From: Jeotgalibaca caeni
GTDB lineage: Bacteria > Bacillota > Bacilli > Lactobacillales > Aerococcaceae
Direction of reading: 5' to 3'
Assembly: GCF_028863945.1 (NCBI RefSeq)
Contig: NZ_JARBEA010000002.1
Span: forward strand, 19,387 to 83,386
Length of the DNA: 64,000 nt
Of this stretch, positions 1 to 10,824 are shown piece after piece. The notes beneath the pieces are model-generated. The model searched no databases. It had not been told where the DNA came from and saw only the letters and a program-made list of their open reading frames with translations. Position 1 is the stretch's first letter; each line of letters starts with the position of its first letter. The position numbers and the translations under genes were made by a program.

Positions 1-827
1 GCTTGGATTTCTTCTGATACACCTGATTGGAAGTATTCTTTTGGCAAGGCAACTTTCATGCCTGCTACTTTCCCATTCAAGTTGGCACTGAATTTTGGTA
101 CTTCTAATTTTGCACTCGTCGAGTCTTTTGGATCGTATCCGCTGATTGCTTCCAAAAGATGTGCGTTATCAGTAACGGTACGTGTGAACGGCCCAATTTG
201 ATCTAAGCTGGAAGCAAAGGCGATGAGTCCGTAACGAGATACCCGTCCGTATGTTGGTTTCATCCCTACCAAACCGGTATAAGCAGCTGGTTGGCGGATG
301 GATCCACCTGTATCGGTACCTAATGAAGCAATCACTTCACCGGCAGCCACACTGGCAGCGGAACCGCCTGAAGAACCACCTGGAATACGCGTGGTATCCC
401 ATGGGTTTTTGGTTTGCTTGAAGTAGGACGTTTCTGAAGAACCACCCATGGCAAACTCGTCCATGTTCAACTTCCCAACATTGACTGCGCCTGCTTCTTT
501 TAACTTGGTTACAACGGTTGCGTCATAGATTGGCAAGAAGTCTTCCAACATACGGCTTGCCGCTGTTGTGGTTACCCCTTCTGTTACGATGTTATCTTTA
601 ATCCCTAGTGGAATTCCGCGTAGAATATTGCCGTCTGCATAACCTTTTTCATCCGCAGCAGCTGCTTCTTTTAATGCCGCTTCTTCATTTAAGGTAATAA
701 ATGCGTCTACTTTCGGTTCTACTTCAGCAATGTGCTTGAAGGCTTCCTTAGTCAACTCTACAGAAGTGAACTCTTTATTTTTCAAGCCTTCATGCAAGCT
801 TGTTAGTGTGTGATCGAATATATTCAT
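1..827 (-). CDS. gatA: Glutamyl-tRNA(Gln)/aspartyl-tRNA(Asn) amidotransferase subunit A (partial, C-terminus off the left edge)
   Basis: GatA is the glutaminase subunit of the cytosolic GatCAB complex, which frees ammonia from glutamine and helps turn misacylated Glu-tRNA(Gln) into Gln-tRNA(Gln). About 275 codons are visible from an ATG at 827. The amidase signature is clear: a catalytic lysine in GIKDN near residue 77, then the serine-rich stretch GGSSGGSA and [12 protein letters not shown] carrying the Ser-cisSer-Lys triad. The start overlaps the gatC stop by four bases (ATGA), which indicates translational coupling. The family is usually about 485 residues, so roughly 200 are missing beyond position 1, where gatB would normally follow. 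Identification is secure. Confidence 0.97.
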   Translation of the reverse strand, partial: MNIFDHTLTSLHEGLKNKEFTSVELTKEAFKHIAEVEPKVDAFITLNEEAALKEAAAADEKGYADGNILRGIPLGIKDNIVTEGVTTTAASRMLEDFLPIYDATVVTKLKEAGAVNVGKLNMDEFAMGGSSETSYFKQTKNPWDTTRIPGGSSGGSAASVAAGEVIASLGTDTGGSIRQPAAYTGLVGMKPTYGRVSRYGLIAFASSLDQIGPFTRTVTDNAHLLEAISGYDPKDSTSAKLEVPKFSANLNGKVAGMKVALPKEYFQSGVSEEIQ

Positions 828-1129
828 GCACCTTCTACCTCGCTATCTAGAATTGCTGGCACTTGAATCATTCCGTTATCTGAAGTCTTTACATTCTTCA
901 TTAACAATTCTCGGTCGGTGCCTGTTTCAGCTATGTCTTCACGCAAGACATTTTTCATTTCGTAGCCGTGTGTGGTTACCGGGACATCTGTTGTATCTAC
1001 TTCGTTTAACTGTTCAATCATATGGATGATATCATTCATTTGTTCTGCAAAATGAGTAATTTCATCAGGTTGAAATTCTAACTTTGCCAATTTAGCAACA
1101 TGGCGTACTTGGTTTTCGCTAATATTCAT
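824..1129 (-). CDS. gatC: Asp-tRNA(Asn)/Glu-tRNA(Gln) amidotransferase subunit C
   Basis: GatC is the small stabilising subunit of GatCAB, wrapping around the GatA-GatB interface. At 101 residues it has the usual family length (about 95-100). The N-terminus ([12 protein letters not shown]) and the central [15 protein letters not shown] segment match the conserved GatC pattern, and its position immediately before gatA settles the call. A purine-rich AGAAGGGGA ribosome site precedes the ATG. It lies downstream of camS across a structured spacer of 210 bases, so it may have its own promoter as well as readthrough from pcrA-ligA-camS. Confidence 0.96.
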   Translation of the reverse strand: MNISENQVRHVAKLAKLEFQPDEITHFAEQMNDIIHMIEQLNEVDTTDVPVTTHGYEMKNVLREDIAETGTDRELLMKNVKTSDNGMIQVPAILDSEVEGA

Positions 1130-1181
1130 TTGATCCCCTTCTTCCTTTTCCTTATTTAGGACTGTTTACCTACATTGTATT

Positions 1182-1190
1182 ATTTTAGCA
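1182..1190 (-). promoter_or_regulatory. Candidate extended -10 promoter for gatCA
   Basis: Read on the minus strand this is TGCTAAAAT, an extended -10 (TGn plus TAAAAT) about 53 bases upstream of the gatC start. No good -35 is seen at 17 bases, which extended -10 promoters can tolerate. Weak evidence on its own, but it would explain how gatC is expressed past the structured element. Confidence 0.35.
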
Positions 1191-1328
1191 CAAAAGAGGC
1201 TGAGATAACTCGACTCCTTATATTTCCTGGAATTTAATCCAAAATGCAGACCCGACATGCGTCAGACTGAGTAAGGTTCCTAAGAACTACCTGTATTCAG
1301 TCCAACGATTCGGGTCTAAAACGCATTT
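1191..1328. repeat. Long multi-stem palindromic element between camS and gatC
   Basis: Positions 1242-1328 fold into one extended, nested hairpin. AAATGC (1242-1247) pairs with GCATTT (1323-1328). GACCCGA (1249-1255) pairs with TCGGGTC (1310-1316). GACTGA (1265-1270) pairs with TCAGTC (1297-1302). GTTC/GAAC closes the tip around 1276-1287. All arms are exact and in nested order, which is unlikely by chance. It is flanked at 1193-1218 by AAAAGAGGCTGAGA, the same motif that heads several terminators in this window. It may be a mobile palindromic repeat, a degenerate terminator of camS, or a processed RNA structure. It lacks a U-run next to the main stem. Confidence 0.6.
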
Positions 1329-1339
1329 CATCACTCCGT

Positions 1340-2484
1340 TTAATCGAAAATGTGGAAATTGAAGGTCTGGTTCCCTTGTTCTCTCGCCAAAAAGGCTTCC
1401 GTTCCGTTAATCGATTTGATATTGATTTCAATTTGAACATTCTCCGGCAAGTACTGCGTTGCCGCATCGGTGATGTGTTGGGTGAAGGCAATCATTTCTG
1501 TTTCACCGTAGAACTGTGTCATCACGTCAATCTTCAAGGAAAGTAATTGATCATTACGATAATGGCCAATCCCCGTTATTCCACTCAAATTTGGGAAAAA
1601 GTTTTGCACTTGGTTACGGAAGTTAGCAAAATGAGACGCATCTTCCGACTCTTCTTCCGTTGGGAACAGCACTTTCTTTTCGTTACGCGGAACCCATTCT
1701 GCTACTTCGCCGCCTTCTTGCGAAAGGCCTTCAAAACGATACACACCGCCTGCTAAGCTATCTTGCGGTGCCTGTACAAAAATCCCTACCGTAATCGGAA
1801 TACTCTCTAAACCAGATATCTCCCGCAGTCGTGAAACAACTTTATTCCCATATTCTTTTGCCCGTTCTTCAACTTGCGCCATATCTAAGTCCTGCTCGTA
1901 AAACTCAAAGTTTTCATTCTCGTCTTTTACGCTATAGTAGTCAATCTGGTTCATAGCCAGTCCAATAGCAATCCCGCCAAGCTGGTAGCCTGCATCGGTT
2001 TGAACCATGAAGTTTTGTTCTAGAATTTGATCCAAATAAATCGGAACTCGCTTACTTGGGTCATTTTCGCCATTTCCAGCTGGATTCAACCCATTTGGAT
2101 TTTCTTCAGACTGACGGCTCAACCAACTAGTAGCGGTCTCCGCATCAATGTATTGTCCCTCTTGGAAAAAATACTGATCGGTCGGAAAAACGCCTTTTGC
2201 GACTTCCAACAAGCCGGACTCAAAATCTTTCATGTTGATGGAAGAATTCAGGCTCAAGCTTACCCCACGATTTTTACTTGGTTGATATTTGCCATCCACG
2301 ATCAGGGCCCGGTAGTAATCATTTGATAATTGATTATTCGTTGCTTGTGCCGGAACCGTACTTTGGTTAGGTGTTTGCATATTTGTATTTGTTTCGGGCT
2401 GTTCTTCCACATCGGTACAAGCGGTAAGAACAAGAAGAGAGGCCAATACAAAGCCCAGCTTCCCTCCTGTCTTCGTCCATTTCA

Positions 2485-2485
<1 letters not shown>
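1340..2485 (-). CDS. camS: CamS family sex pheromone lipoprotein precursor
   Basis: Member of the CamS family of surface lipoproteins, whose signal peptide is processed in staphylococci into the cAM373-like peptide pheromone; the mature protein's role is not settled. The N-terminus shows a lipoprotein signal peptide with a lipobox LTAC, the lipidated cysteine near residue 23. An acidic, Gln/Thr-rich linker follows, then a long soluble domain. The 381-residue length fits the family. The start is GTG and shares one base with the ligA stop (TAGTG), so translation is coupled. The neighbourhood pcrA-ligA-camS-gat is the standard one for this family in Staphylococcus and Enterococcus. Confidence 0.92.
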
Positions 2486-4557
<2,072 letters not shown>

Positions 4558-6834
4558 TTATACTTTCTCAATGGGAGCGAAGGAAGCAAGCAGACGTTTG
4601 ATGCCGATGTCCTTGAATGCAATATCCAACTGCAATCCGTCTCCCTCGCCGCTTGTTTGAACGACCACGCCAACTCCCCACTTTTTGTGACTGGCCTTGT
4701 CCCCTGTTTTCCAAGTAAGTTTATCAGCCCCGCTGTTCCCTTTTTGGGAGATTGACTGCGTTTCTGTTTTTACTTTTGGTTGATGGGTTTCACTAAAGGC
4801 ACGCTGATACCGTTCATTTTTCCAGCGTTGCTGGTAAGTAGTCGGTTCATTCGAAGTGGAGGCAGCAAGGAATGGACTTCTGGCCGCACCATTCGCCATT
4901 TCCAGTACATCTTCTGCCATCTCTTCTAAGAATCGGGAAGCTGGATTGTTTTGCGTCCTGCCATATAACAAGCGACTATAGGCATTGGTCAAGTACAGCT
5001 GTTGCTCTGCACGGGTAATTCCTACGTACGCCAACCGCCGTTCTTCTTCCATTTCAGCTTCTTCCATCAAGGAACGATACGATGGGAAAACTCCTTCTTC
5101 CATCCCGATGATAAAGACAACCGGAAACTCTAATCCTTTGGCTGCATGAAGGGTCATCAAGGTCACTTCTTCTTGCGGTTCTTCTTCCACATTATCCAAA
5201 TCCGATACCAGAGCCAGGTCGGTTAAGAAGGTTACTAAGTCTGACTCGCCTTCGTTCAACCGTTCGAATTCTTGTGTGACTGACAGGAACTCGTTGATGT
5301 TGTCGATTCGAGATTCCGCTTCTAGCGTACCTTCTTGCTTCAACGTTTCTAAATAACCCGTTTTTTTCAGCATCTCTTCCACTAACTCAGTAATGGAAAG
5401 AAATTCTGCCATTTTTTGTAAGTCAGTAATCGTTTTAGCAAAGTTGGCCGTTTCTTTTGCGGCTTTCCCTGTTAAAGGGGATAAGGCGACATTCTGAGCC
5501 GCTTCTAGGTAGGAATACTGGTACTGGTCCGCAAACGCATAAAGACGTTCCAGACTGACCGTTCCAATTCCACGCTTGGGTACATTAATGATTCGGTTGA
5601 AACTCAAATCATCGGCCGGATTGGAAAGGAGACGCAAATACGCCATCACATCTTTAATTTCTTTTCGGTCGTAGAACTTCCGTCCGCCGACCATTTTGTA
5701 AGGGATGTTTGACTTTACCAGGGTATCTTCAATTACCCGTGATTGGGCATTGGTACGGTACAAAATGGCAAAGTCACCGTATTTACGACCCATTTTTTCT
5801 TTTTGTTCTTGCATGGTTGACACGATGTAACGTGCTTCATCGTGCTCAGATTGGGCGCGGTAATACGTAATCCGTTCCCCATCGTCGTTGTCTGTCCATA
5901 AGTTCTTTTCCTTACGGTTTTGGTTATTGCTGATGACTCCGTTGGCTGCCTTCAATATATTCTTCGTTGAACGGTAGTTTTGTTCCAACAATACTACTTT
6001 GGCCTTCGGGTAGTCATGTTCGAAGTTCAAAATATTGGTCATGTCTGCTCCACGCCAACCGTAAATACTTTGATCGGCATCGCCCACCACACAAATGTTT
6101 TCGAACTTCTTCGCCATTAACCGAACCAATTGGTATTGGGCGTAGTTGGTGTCTTGATATTCATCTACATGGATGTAATGGAATTTGTTCTGGTAGTACG
6201 TTAGTATATCTGGATGTTCTTCAAACAAGCGTACAGTCAACATAATCAAGTCATCAAAGTCCATTGACTGTGCATTTTCCAGCGCCCGTTGATAGGATTG
6301 GTAGCATTCCGCTACAATCTGATCAAACGGATTGCCCGTCATATTGGCGTAAGCCTTGGGGGTCAACAGTTCATTTTTGGCTGTGGAGATTTTCCCTAAA
6401 ATCATCCGAGGCTCATACTTTTTAGGATCAAGATTGCGCTCTTTTACGATTCGCTTCATTAACGTTTCTGTTTCGCTCTGATCGCTAATGGTGAAGTTGC
6501 GGGAGTAGCCAATTTGCTCTGCTTCTCGGCGCAAGATTCGCACACACATGGAGTGAAAGGTGGAAACCCACATGTCATTGCCGATTGGACCGACGATGCG
6601 GATGACTCGGTCTTTCATTTCTTTTGCTGCCTTATTCGTAAAGGTAATTGCCAATATATTCCAAGGGTTTACCCCTTTTTCTTCTAGTAAGTAGGCCATT
6701 CGATGGGTAAGGACACGTGTCTTGCCGCTGCCAGCTCCGGCCATGATTAACAGTGGGCCTTCCGTCTTCAGTACGGCTTCTTGTTGCTTGGGGTTCAAGC
6801 CAGATAGTAAATGATGTTCGTGCACAATGGCCAT
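4558..6834 (-). CDS. pcrA: ATP-dependent 3'-5' DNA helicase PcrA
   Basis: PcrA is the UvrD-type SF1A helicase used in repair, rolling-circle replication and removal of RecA from DNA. Walker A is AGAGSGKT at about residues 32-39. Motif II is DEYQDTN, followed by [18 protein letters not shown] and the C-terminal [14 protein letters not shown] and GITRAE motifs. The C-terminal tail carries the KKWGVGVV segment that binds RNA polymerase in this family. The reading frame is open further upstream, but the ATG at 6834 gives an N-terminus (about 8 residues before LLSGLNP) close to Bacillus PcrA. A GTG nine bases further in has a better-spaced AAAGG site and is an alternative. First gene of pcrA-ligA-camS-gat. 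Confidence 0.97.
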   Translation of the reverse strand: MAIVHEHHLLSGLNPKQQEAVLKTEGPLLIMAGAGSGKTRVLTHRMAYLLEEKGVNPWNILAITFTNKAAKEMKDRVIRIVGPIGNDMWVSTFHSMCVRILRREAEQIGYSRNFTISDQSETETLMKRIVKERNLDPKKYEPRMILGKISTAKNELLTPKAYANMTGNPFDQIVAECYQSYQRALENAQSMDFDDLIMLTVRLFEEHPDILTYYQNKFHYIHVDEYQDTNYAQYQLVRLMAKKFENICVVGDADQSIYGWRGADMTNILNFEHDYPKAKVVLLEQNYRSTKNILKAANGVISNNQNRKEKNLWTDNDDGERITYYRAQSEHDEARYIVSTMQEQKEKMGRKYGDFAILYRTNAQSRVIEDTLVKSNIPYKMVGGRKFYDRKEIKDVMAYLRLLSNPADDLSFNRIINVPKRGIGTVSLERLYAFADQYQYSYLEAAQNVALSPLTGKAAKETANFAKTITDLQKMAEFLSITELVEEMLKKTGYLETLKQEGTLEAESRIDNINEFLSVTQEFERLNEGESDLVTFLTDLALVSDLDNVEEEPQEEVTLMTLHAAKGLEFPVVFIIGMEEGVFPSYRSLMEEAEMEEERRLAYVGITRAEQQLYLTNAYSRLLYGRTQNNPASRFLEEMAEDVLEMANGAARSPFLAASTSNEPTTYQQRWKNERYQRAFSETHQPKVKTETQSISQKGNSGADKLTWKTGDKASHKKWGVGVVVQTSGEGDGLQLDIAFKDIGIKRLLASFAPIEKV

Positions 6835-6893
6835 CCTTTCTTTTCTTATCAGTCTCTTATTCTCAGCTATTTTCAAAATAAGCATCATGATTT

Positions 6894-6922
6894 AGTCTAT
6901 CATTTTCACTCCCTAACAGCAA
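6894..6922 (-). promoter_or_regulatory. Promoter of the pcrA operon
   Basis: Minus strand: -35 TTGCTG (6917-6922), 17-base spacer, -10 TAGACT (6894-6899) preceded by TGA, giving an extended -10. It lies about 60 bases upstream of the pcrA start and is divergent from the promoter at 6966-6971. Confidence 0.6.
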
Positions 6923-6956
6923 CGAAACCACCAAAAATTATCTGGCTGTTTTTCAA

Positions 6957-6971
6957 AGAAAGCGCTATAAT
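6957..6971 (+). promoter_or_regulatory. Consensus -10 box overlapped by a cre-like site
   Basis: A perfect TATAAT sits at 6966-6971, 28 bases before the GTG at 7000; the -35 region (TGGCTG at 17 bases) is poor. Positions 6957-6970 (AGAAAGCGCTATAA) match 12 of 14 positions of the CcpA operator consensus TGWAANCGNTNWCA. A cre overlapping a -10 would mean catabolite repression. This is inference from one site. Confidence 0.45.
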
Positions 6972-6999
6972 AAGGTATGTCAGTATTGGGGGACCCGCC

Positions 7000-7275
7000 G
7001 TGAAGAAAAAAGAGGTTTCGATTTATTTATTCGTTCTTGCCTTTATTAGTATTCTTTGGCTCAGCAATATGGAGAGCAGCGTTTCTCTGGCGAATCAAGT
7101 CGCCGAAGGAAAGCAGGAAGTCATTCAACTCACCCAAGAAGGGTTCCTTCCGCCTCCTCGAAGAACAACCATCCAATTCCCTTTTGCGGATACCGTTCTT
7201 TTTAAGTACATCGCTTCTCGAGTATTCCGTATGCCCTATTATCCAGCAGTATATTTTATTAATCGAAATATATAA
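7000..7275 (+). CDS. Small hypothetical protein with N-terminal membrane segment
   Basis: I do not recognise this 91-residue ORF. It begins with GTG at 7000, preceded by a GGGGGA stretch as ribosome site and a consensus TATAAT 28 bases upstream. The start KKKEVSIYLFVLAFISILWL is a positively charged end followed by one hydrophobic helix, so a signal anchor or uncleaved signal is likely. The rest is short, with a PPPRR turn and an aromatic, basic tail. It is followed by a hairpin terminator shared with the convergent purK-like gene. Overlapping ORFs on both strands make the coding call uncertain. A longer version of the frame from 6811 would overlap pcrA and its promoter and is unlikely. Confidence 0.45.
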   Translation: MKKKEVSIYLFVLAFISILWLSNMESSVSLANQVAEGKQEVIQLTQEGFLPPPRRTTIQFPFADTVLFKYIASRVFRMPYYPAVYFINRNI

Positions 7276-7290
7276 CATACCGCTCCACAC

Positions 7291-7330
7291 AAAAAGAACT
7301 CCAGCCATTTGCTCGGCTCGAGTTCTTTTT
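7291..7330. terminator. Bidirectional terminator between the small ORF and the purK-like gene
   Basis: AAAAAGAACTC (7291-7301) pairs exactly with GAGTTCTTTTT (7320-7330), leaving an 18-base loop. A and T runs on the outer arms allow termination of both convergent genes. Confidence 0.8.
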
Positions 7331-7336
7331 GCATTT

Positions 7337-8434
7337 CTATTCGGTAAAAAATTCATCCACTTCTGTTGCACGAACCGTCACTTGCCCCACTAATCCCGCT
7401 TCATCAGCCGCTGTGTGTGAATAGAAACGGACGCACCATTCCGGATGTTCCGGCAAGGCAGCAACTACCTGTTTCATTTTCGAAGCATCCACATAATAGG
7501 TAATACTTGGATCACTGCAAGTAATCTCTGGTACCGTTCTTCCTGTAATCGCTCGAATCAAAGCTTCATACTGCGAAAGGTTGCACAAATCAAGCGAGTA
7601 ATCGGTAGCGGCATGAGGCTGGGTAGAAATACGTTTGACGTAGATCATGCCGGCTGAAGTAACAAACAATTCAATTGTTACAATCCCGACGATTTCCATC
7701 GCTCTGGCGATTCTCTCGCCGATTTCCTTCATAGCATCTCGCATGTCTGCTTCAACCGGAGCTGGTAAGACCGTTCTTTTTAGGACACCATCTTGATGAC
7801 ACGTTTCCACAATTGGAAAGGACGTCACCGTTTGATTCCCGTCTACTATAAAGGTAACGGCCATTTCTTTCTCAAAAGGAATCCACGATTCCAGCAGACA
7901 TGCTCCCGTAGCCAGCAGTTTCTCTGCCTTATGAAAGTCTGCTTCGCTATAGAGGAAGAGATTCTTCGGTTGGTTCGGCTCTACCCGAATTGGTTTTAAT
8001 ACACAAGGATACCCAATGCTCTGAACTGCTTCTTGAATATCTACCAGAGTCGTAATGGTTGCATAAGGCAACACATTGATGTTTAAGGACTCCAAAAAGA
8101 CCTTCTCAATCAGTCGGTCTTGGGTGATGGAGAGAGATTCACTGAACTGAGGTAGTTGAATATAAGGAAGAAGTGATGAAAGAACGTCCATATCGAGTTC
8201 CTCCGCCACAAAGGCAAGCACAGCAGACTTCTCTGCTAGTTCTAATAGGACTGCCGGCTCATTCGGGCGGTGCTCCATCCACCAGTCAGCTACACGGACA
8301 GCTGGGTAGTGGCGATTTTTTGCCAGCACCCCAACATAGTAGCCCATTTCTTGTGCTTTTAAGGCAAGTAAGCGTGCTGCTTTCCCGCCGCCAATAATGC
8401 CAATTGTCTGCCCTGGTAGAATTGTTTGTACCAT
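7337..8434 (-). CDS. PurK-like ATP-grasp protein, probably catalytically altered
   Basis: The 365-residue product aligns by eye with N5-carboxyaminoimidazole ribonucleotide synthase (PurK): N-terminal PGQTIGIIGGGKAARLLA, then an ATP-grasp fold and a PurK-like C-terminal domain. Key PurK features are changed. The glycine-rich ATP loop (RRGGYDGKGQ in PurK) is replaced by a proline-rich IRVEPNQPKN. The metal-binding NE of NEIAPRPHNSGH reads KR in VKRISTQPHAATD. The Glu of IELF remains. No purine genes are nearby; it sits 19 bases downstream of a cell-wall hydrolase. The ATG at 8434 has a GGGGAGAAGG site; the frame runs further upstream but would overlap that hydrolase gene. A pseudoenzyme or an enzyme of new specificity is more likely than PurK itself. 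Confidence 0.75.
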   Translation of the reverse strand: MVQTILPGQTIGIIGGGKAARLLALKAQEMGYYVGVLAKNRHYPAVRVADWWMEHRPNEPAVLLELAEKSAVLAFVAEELDMDVLSSLLPYIQLPQFSESLSITQDRLIEKVFLESLNINVLPYATITTLVDIQEAVQSIGYPCVLKPIRVEPNQPKNLFLYSEADFHKAEKLLATGACLLESWIPFEKEMAVTFIVDGNQTVTSFPIVETCHQDGVLKRTVLPAPVEADMRDAMKEIGERIARAMEIVGIVTIELFVTSAGMIYVKRISTQPHAATDYSLDLCNLSQYEALIRAITGRTVPEITCSDPSITYYVDASKMKQVVAALPEHPEWCVRFYSHTAADEAGLVGQVTVRATEVDEFFTE

Positions 8435-8453
8435 TTCCTTCTCCCCTACTTTC

Positions 8454-9086
8454 CTATTGTTGTTGAACAGGCAAATCATACTTATATAACTCGTATTGTT
8501 CGACGATATCAATGACCTTTTGTGGATAGGTTGGATCTGTGGCGTATCCTGCTTGTTGGAGTGCCTTTGCTGCTTCTTGGTAAGTTGGAGCATTCAAAAC
8601 AGGATGATACAAAGTGGGATTCCACGAAGTTCCTTCCACCATTAATTGAGCATGATCCTCAATCGAAGCTGCGAAGTTTTCATACACCTTGAAATAATCT
8701 TGGATGGTAATCCATTCGTTATCCACGAATTCTTGCGTTTCCATCAAGACCGATTCCTCCGGGTCCCCCTTCACTCCATATAAATTATTGTAGTTCAAGG
8801 CTAACTCACTCATGCCCCAATTGGATTCCAGAATGGCTTGAGCGATGCTGATGCTGGCCCGTACCCCGTATATTTCTTGCATTTTCTGTGCTACAGGAAC
8901 CACTAATTCAATGAATGAGGTGTGCTCTTCGACCTCTTTCGTTTCCTCTTCTGGGGAACGAGTGTTCGTCAAGATTGTGTATCCTGCCATGTAAACGATC
9001 AGAATGGCAAAGAGAATGCGCACTCCTTTTTCTACAGCAGCCTGCACGTTTCTTTTCTTACTTTTGCTCCACTTTTTCCTTGGCAT
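8454..9086 (-). CDS. Membrane-anchored N-acetylglucosaminidase-type peptidoglycan hydrolase (GH73 family)
   Basis: The 210-residue protein begins with a very basic stretch (PRKKWSKSKKR), then one transmembrane helix at about residues 22-40, a short acidic linker, and a GH73 (FlgJ/LytG-like) domain. The catalytic glutamate lies in AQAILESNWG, about residue 87, followed by NNLYGVKGD, a diagnostic GH73 segment, and YENFAASIEDHA. Such enzymes cleave the glycan between GlcNAc and MurNAc on the cell surface. The ATG at 9086 has AAGGAGGA seven bases upstream. It sits between a VanY-type carboxypeptidase gene (35-base gap) and the PurK-like gene (19-base gap), so the three are probably one transcript. 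Confidence 0.85.
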   Translation of the reverse strand: MPRKKWSKSKKRNVQAAVEKGVRILFAILIVYMAGYTILTNTRSPEEETKEVEEHTSFIELVVPVAQKMQEIYGVRASISIAQAILESNWGMSELALNYNNLYGVKGDPEESVLMETQEFVDNEWITIQDYFKVYENFAASIEDHAQLMVEGTSWNPTLYHPVLNAPTYQEAAKALQQAGYATDPTYPQKVIDIVEQYELYKYDLPVQQQ

Positions 9087-9121
9087 AGTTCCTCCTTGAA
9101 ACCAGAACTCCGTCAAATCCT

Positions 9122-10015
9122 TTATTCACTGTTTGCTTCCATCTGTTGCCGGATTGATTCATTGTGTTGCAGAATTTCAATGTATTCTTCTAAGGTTAAC
9201 TGATTTTCCTGCATATACTGAGCATTCTCTACCCCTACGTAGCGGAAGTGCCATGCCTCATACTGAATATAAGTGACCGCTTCTTTTCCTTTCGGATAGC
9301 GCAGGATAAAACCGTATTCTGGTGCATGTTCATACAGCCATTGTGCCTCTAATGTTTGGTCAAAGTCATCCACCAACCCCATGTCTTTTTGGTAATACAA
9401 GTCTGGTTCGGTAATATCAAACGCTAAACCGGTCGAGTGTTCACTCGCATTTGGCAAAGCAATATAATCTTCTGTTTTTTTGACTGCTTCTTCATGAGAA
9501 ATCCCTTGATTCAGATACGATTGGTAAACTGAATCATAGTTTGCTTGTTGATCAGCAAGGGTACGATACGTAGAAACAAGGACAAATTCCATCCCTTGCG
9601 CCCGTCCATCCGCTAACATGGCTTCGAAACGCTCCGCAATCCGTTGGTCTAAAATGAACCCATTTTCCGTATAGTACGGTTCGAATTCTAAGTTAGCAGT
9701 AAGCTGATGGTCTCTATTGACGAGGATAAGATTCCAATCCGAAGTATGGGCCTCCGGTACATCAATGAGTTGGTCGGCCAAACTTGACTGGATGGATTCC
9801 GCACTCTCTTCTGATGATTCCACTGGCTCTTCGCTTGTTTCCGTCTCAAAGGAAGCCGATGTTGTTTGACTATCCGTCGTTTCAGACGAAGCTGCATTTC
9901 CTGTGAGTTCTCCCCACAGATCTTCAACGACTGCGCACCCGCTCAAGCTGACTACGGTTAAACCGCTAAGTAACAACATCTTCATTATTCTTTTTTGTTC
10001 GTATTTCCTTGCCAT
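9122..10015 (-). CDS. VanY-type D-alanyl-D-alanine / L,D-carboxypeptidase lipoprotein (peptidase M15B)
   Basis: A 297-residue surface lipoprotein: basic N-terminus, hydrophobic stretch and lipobox LSGC (Cys about residue 27), then a Ser/Glu/Thr-rich spacer to about residue 85. The M15B zinc peptidase domain follows. The family motifs are EHSTGLAFDI (zinc His and Asp) and EAWHFRYVG (second zinc His), with YRTLADQQ and ASEHSTG forming the usual spacing. These enzymes trim stem peptides of peptidoglycan, as LdcB/DacB does in pneumococcus. An AGAAGGA site precedes the ATG, and an extended -10 (TGTTATCAT on the minus strand, near 10052-10060) may drive the operon. First gene of the cell-wall cluster. 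Confidence 0.88.
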   Translation of the reverse strand: MARKYEQKRIMKMLLLSGLTVVSLSGCAVVEDLWGELTGNAASSETTDSQTTSASFETETSEEPVESSEESAESIQSSLADQLIDVPEAHTSDWNLILVNRDHQLTANLEFEPYYTENGFILDQRIAERFEAMLADGRAQGMEFVLVSTYRTLADQQANYDSVYQSYLNQGISHEEAVKKTEDYIALPNASEHSTGLAFDITEPDLYYQKDMGLVDDFDQTLEAQWLYEHAPEYGFILRYPKGKEAVTYIQYEAWHFRYVGVENAQYMQENQLTLEEYIEILQHNESIRQQMEANSE

Positions 10016-10084
10016 TTTTTTATTCCTTCTTTTTAATCATTAATTATTCCTCATGATAACATATTCTATCTTCCATGACGTGCT

Positions 10085-10618
10085 TTATTTCATCGTTTGA
10101 ATGGTATCTGGATCATTTTCGCTCATCCAGGCAAGTAAATCAACCTTTTTCGTTTCAATTTGTTGTCTGATGACACTTGGTAAACGAAGGTTAATAATGT
10201 CTTTGTAACTCCAAAAATCATAATTTGCTTCCAGCCGTAAGGTTGTAATCGATGCTTTACGGACAGGTTGTTCAGCCTGGCTTTCTTCTATACTGAGCCA
10301 CTTCATGGAAGCTAGTCCAGAAGTAAGCCATTTTTTTGCAATTTGATACTTGAGAAACTGATATTCGCGAACCGGCTCATCTGCTACTTCTGGTAAAATA
10401 TCGGCGTTGCGAGCCACTTTCTGCACCAACATCCATTCGTAATCGCTAAAAAGCTTCGCTACGATTTGCATGTTATCTGGTTTCAGTCCGTGTTCTCCCT
10501 TTTTCCACCGATCCCAGCTCTGAGAAGAGATCCCTAATTGACTAGAATAAAATGCTTTTTCACTGACATATTGCTCTTTGATTGCATGTAATACAATACT
10601 CACTAATGCCTGATTCAT
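10085..10618 (-). CDS. Helix-turn-helix DNA-binding protein of unknown target
   Basis: A 177-residue protein with an N-terminal Cro/C1-like helix-turn-helix at about residues 18-50 (SEKAFYSSQLGISSQSWDRWKKGE), where SSQSWDRWKKG resembles a recognition helix. The C-terminal half is mixed and not recognised. The ATG at 10618 is set by a GAGGAGG site; the upstream extension overlaps the promoter. It stands alone, with its own -10 box and 69 bases before the carboxypeptidase gene, so it might regulate that cell-wall group. That link is only positional. Confidence 0.7.
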   Translation of the reverse strand: MNQALVSIVLHAIKEQYVSEKAFYSSQLGISSQSWDRWKKGEHGLKPDNMQIVAKLFSDYEWMLVQKVARNADILPEVADEPVREYQFLKYQIAKKWLTSGLASMKWLSIEESQAEQPVRKASITTLRLEANYDFWSYKDIINLRLPSVIRQQIETKKVDLLAWMSENDPDTIQTMK

Positions 10619-10649
10619 AAAAAGCCTCCTCAAATCATTGATTACTATT

Positions 10650-10655
10650 ATTATA
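10650..10655 (-). promoter_or_regulatory. -10 box for the HTH gene
   Basis: TATAAT on the minus strand, 32 bases before the ATG. The -35 region is poor. An imperfect dyad ACAC-N7-GTGT just upstream (10656-10670) could be an operator, possibly autoregulatory. The remaining bases up to the terminator at 10768 show nothing I can name. Confidence 0.5.
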
Positions 10656-10765
10656 CACTTCCCACGTGTATGACGCACTTAAAACATTTGCGACTCAAAA
10701 CCGTTTTATCAAACTACACAAGTGAGCTGAATTGCCTGTTCAAAAAGATGATTTATTTATAAAAA

Positions 10766-10806
10766 ATCCTCAGTCATACCCAAAAATTCTAGGTATGAAC
10801 TGAGGT
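10766..10806 (-). terminator. Terminator of the liv operon and CBS-ACT gene
   Basis: CCTCAGT-CATACC (10768-10780) pairs with GGTATG-A-ACTGAGG (10792-10806), followed on the minus strand by a T-run (TTTTTTA). It lies directly downstream of the CBS-ACT gene. Confidence 0.8.
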
Positions 10807-10824
10807 TTCAGAAGTCTTCTTAAC

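Noticed and set aside
6811..7275. A 154-codon frame that includes the small ORF from 6811
   Set aside because: The first 63 codons overlap pcrA and both promoters; the GTG at 7000 has ribosome site and promoter.
7027..7371. Minus-strand ORF of 114 codons over the small gene and terminator
   Set aside because: It overlaps the terminator and the end of the purK-like gene and has no ribosome site or promoter.
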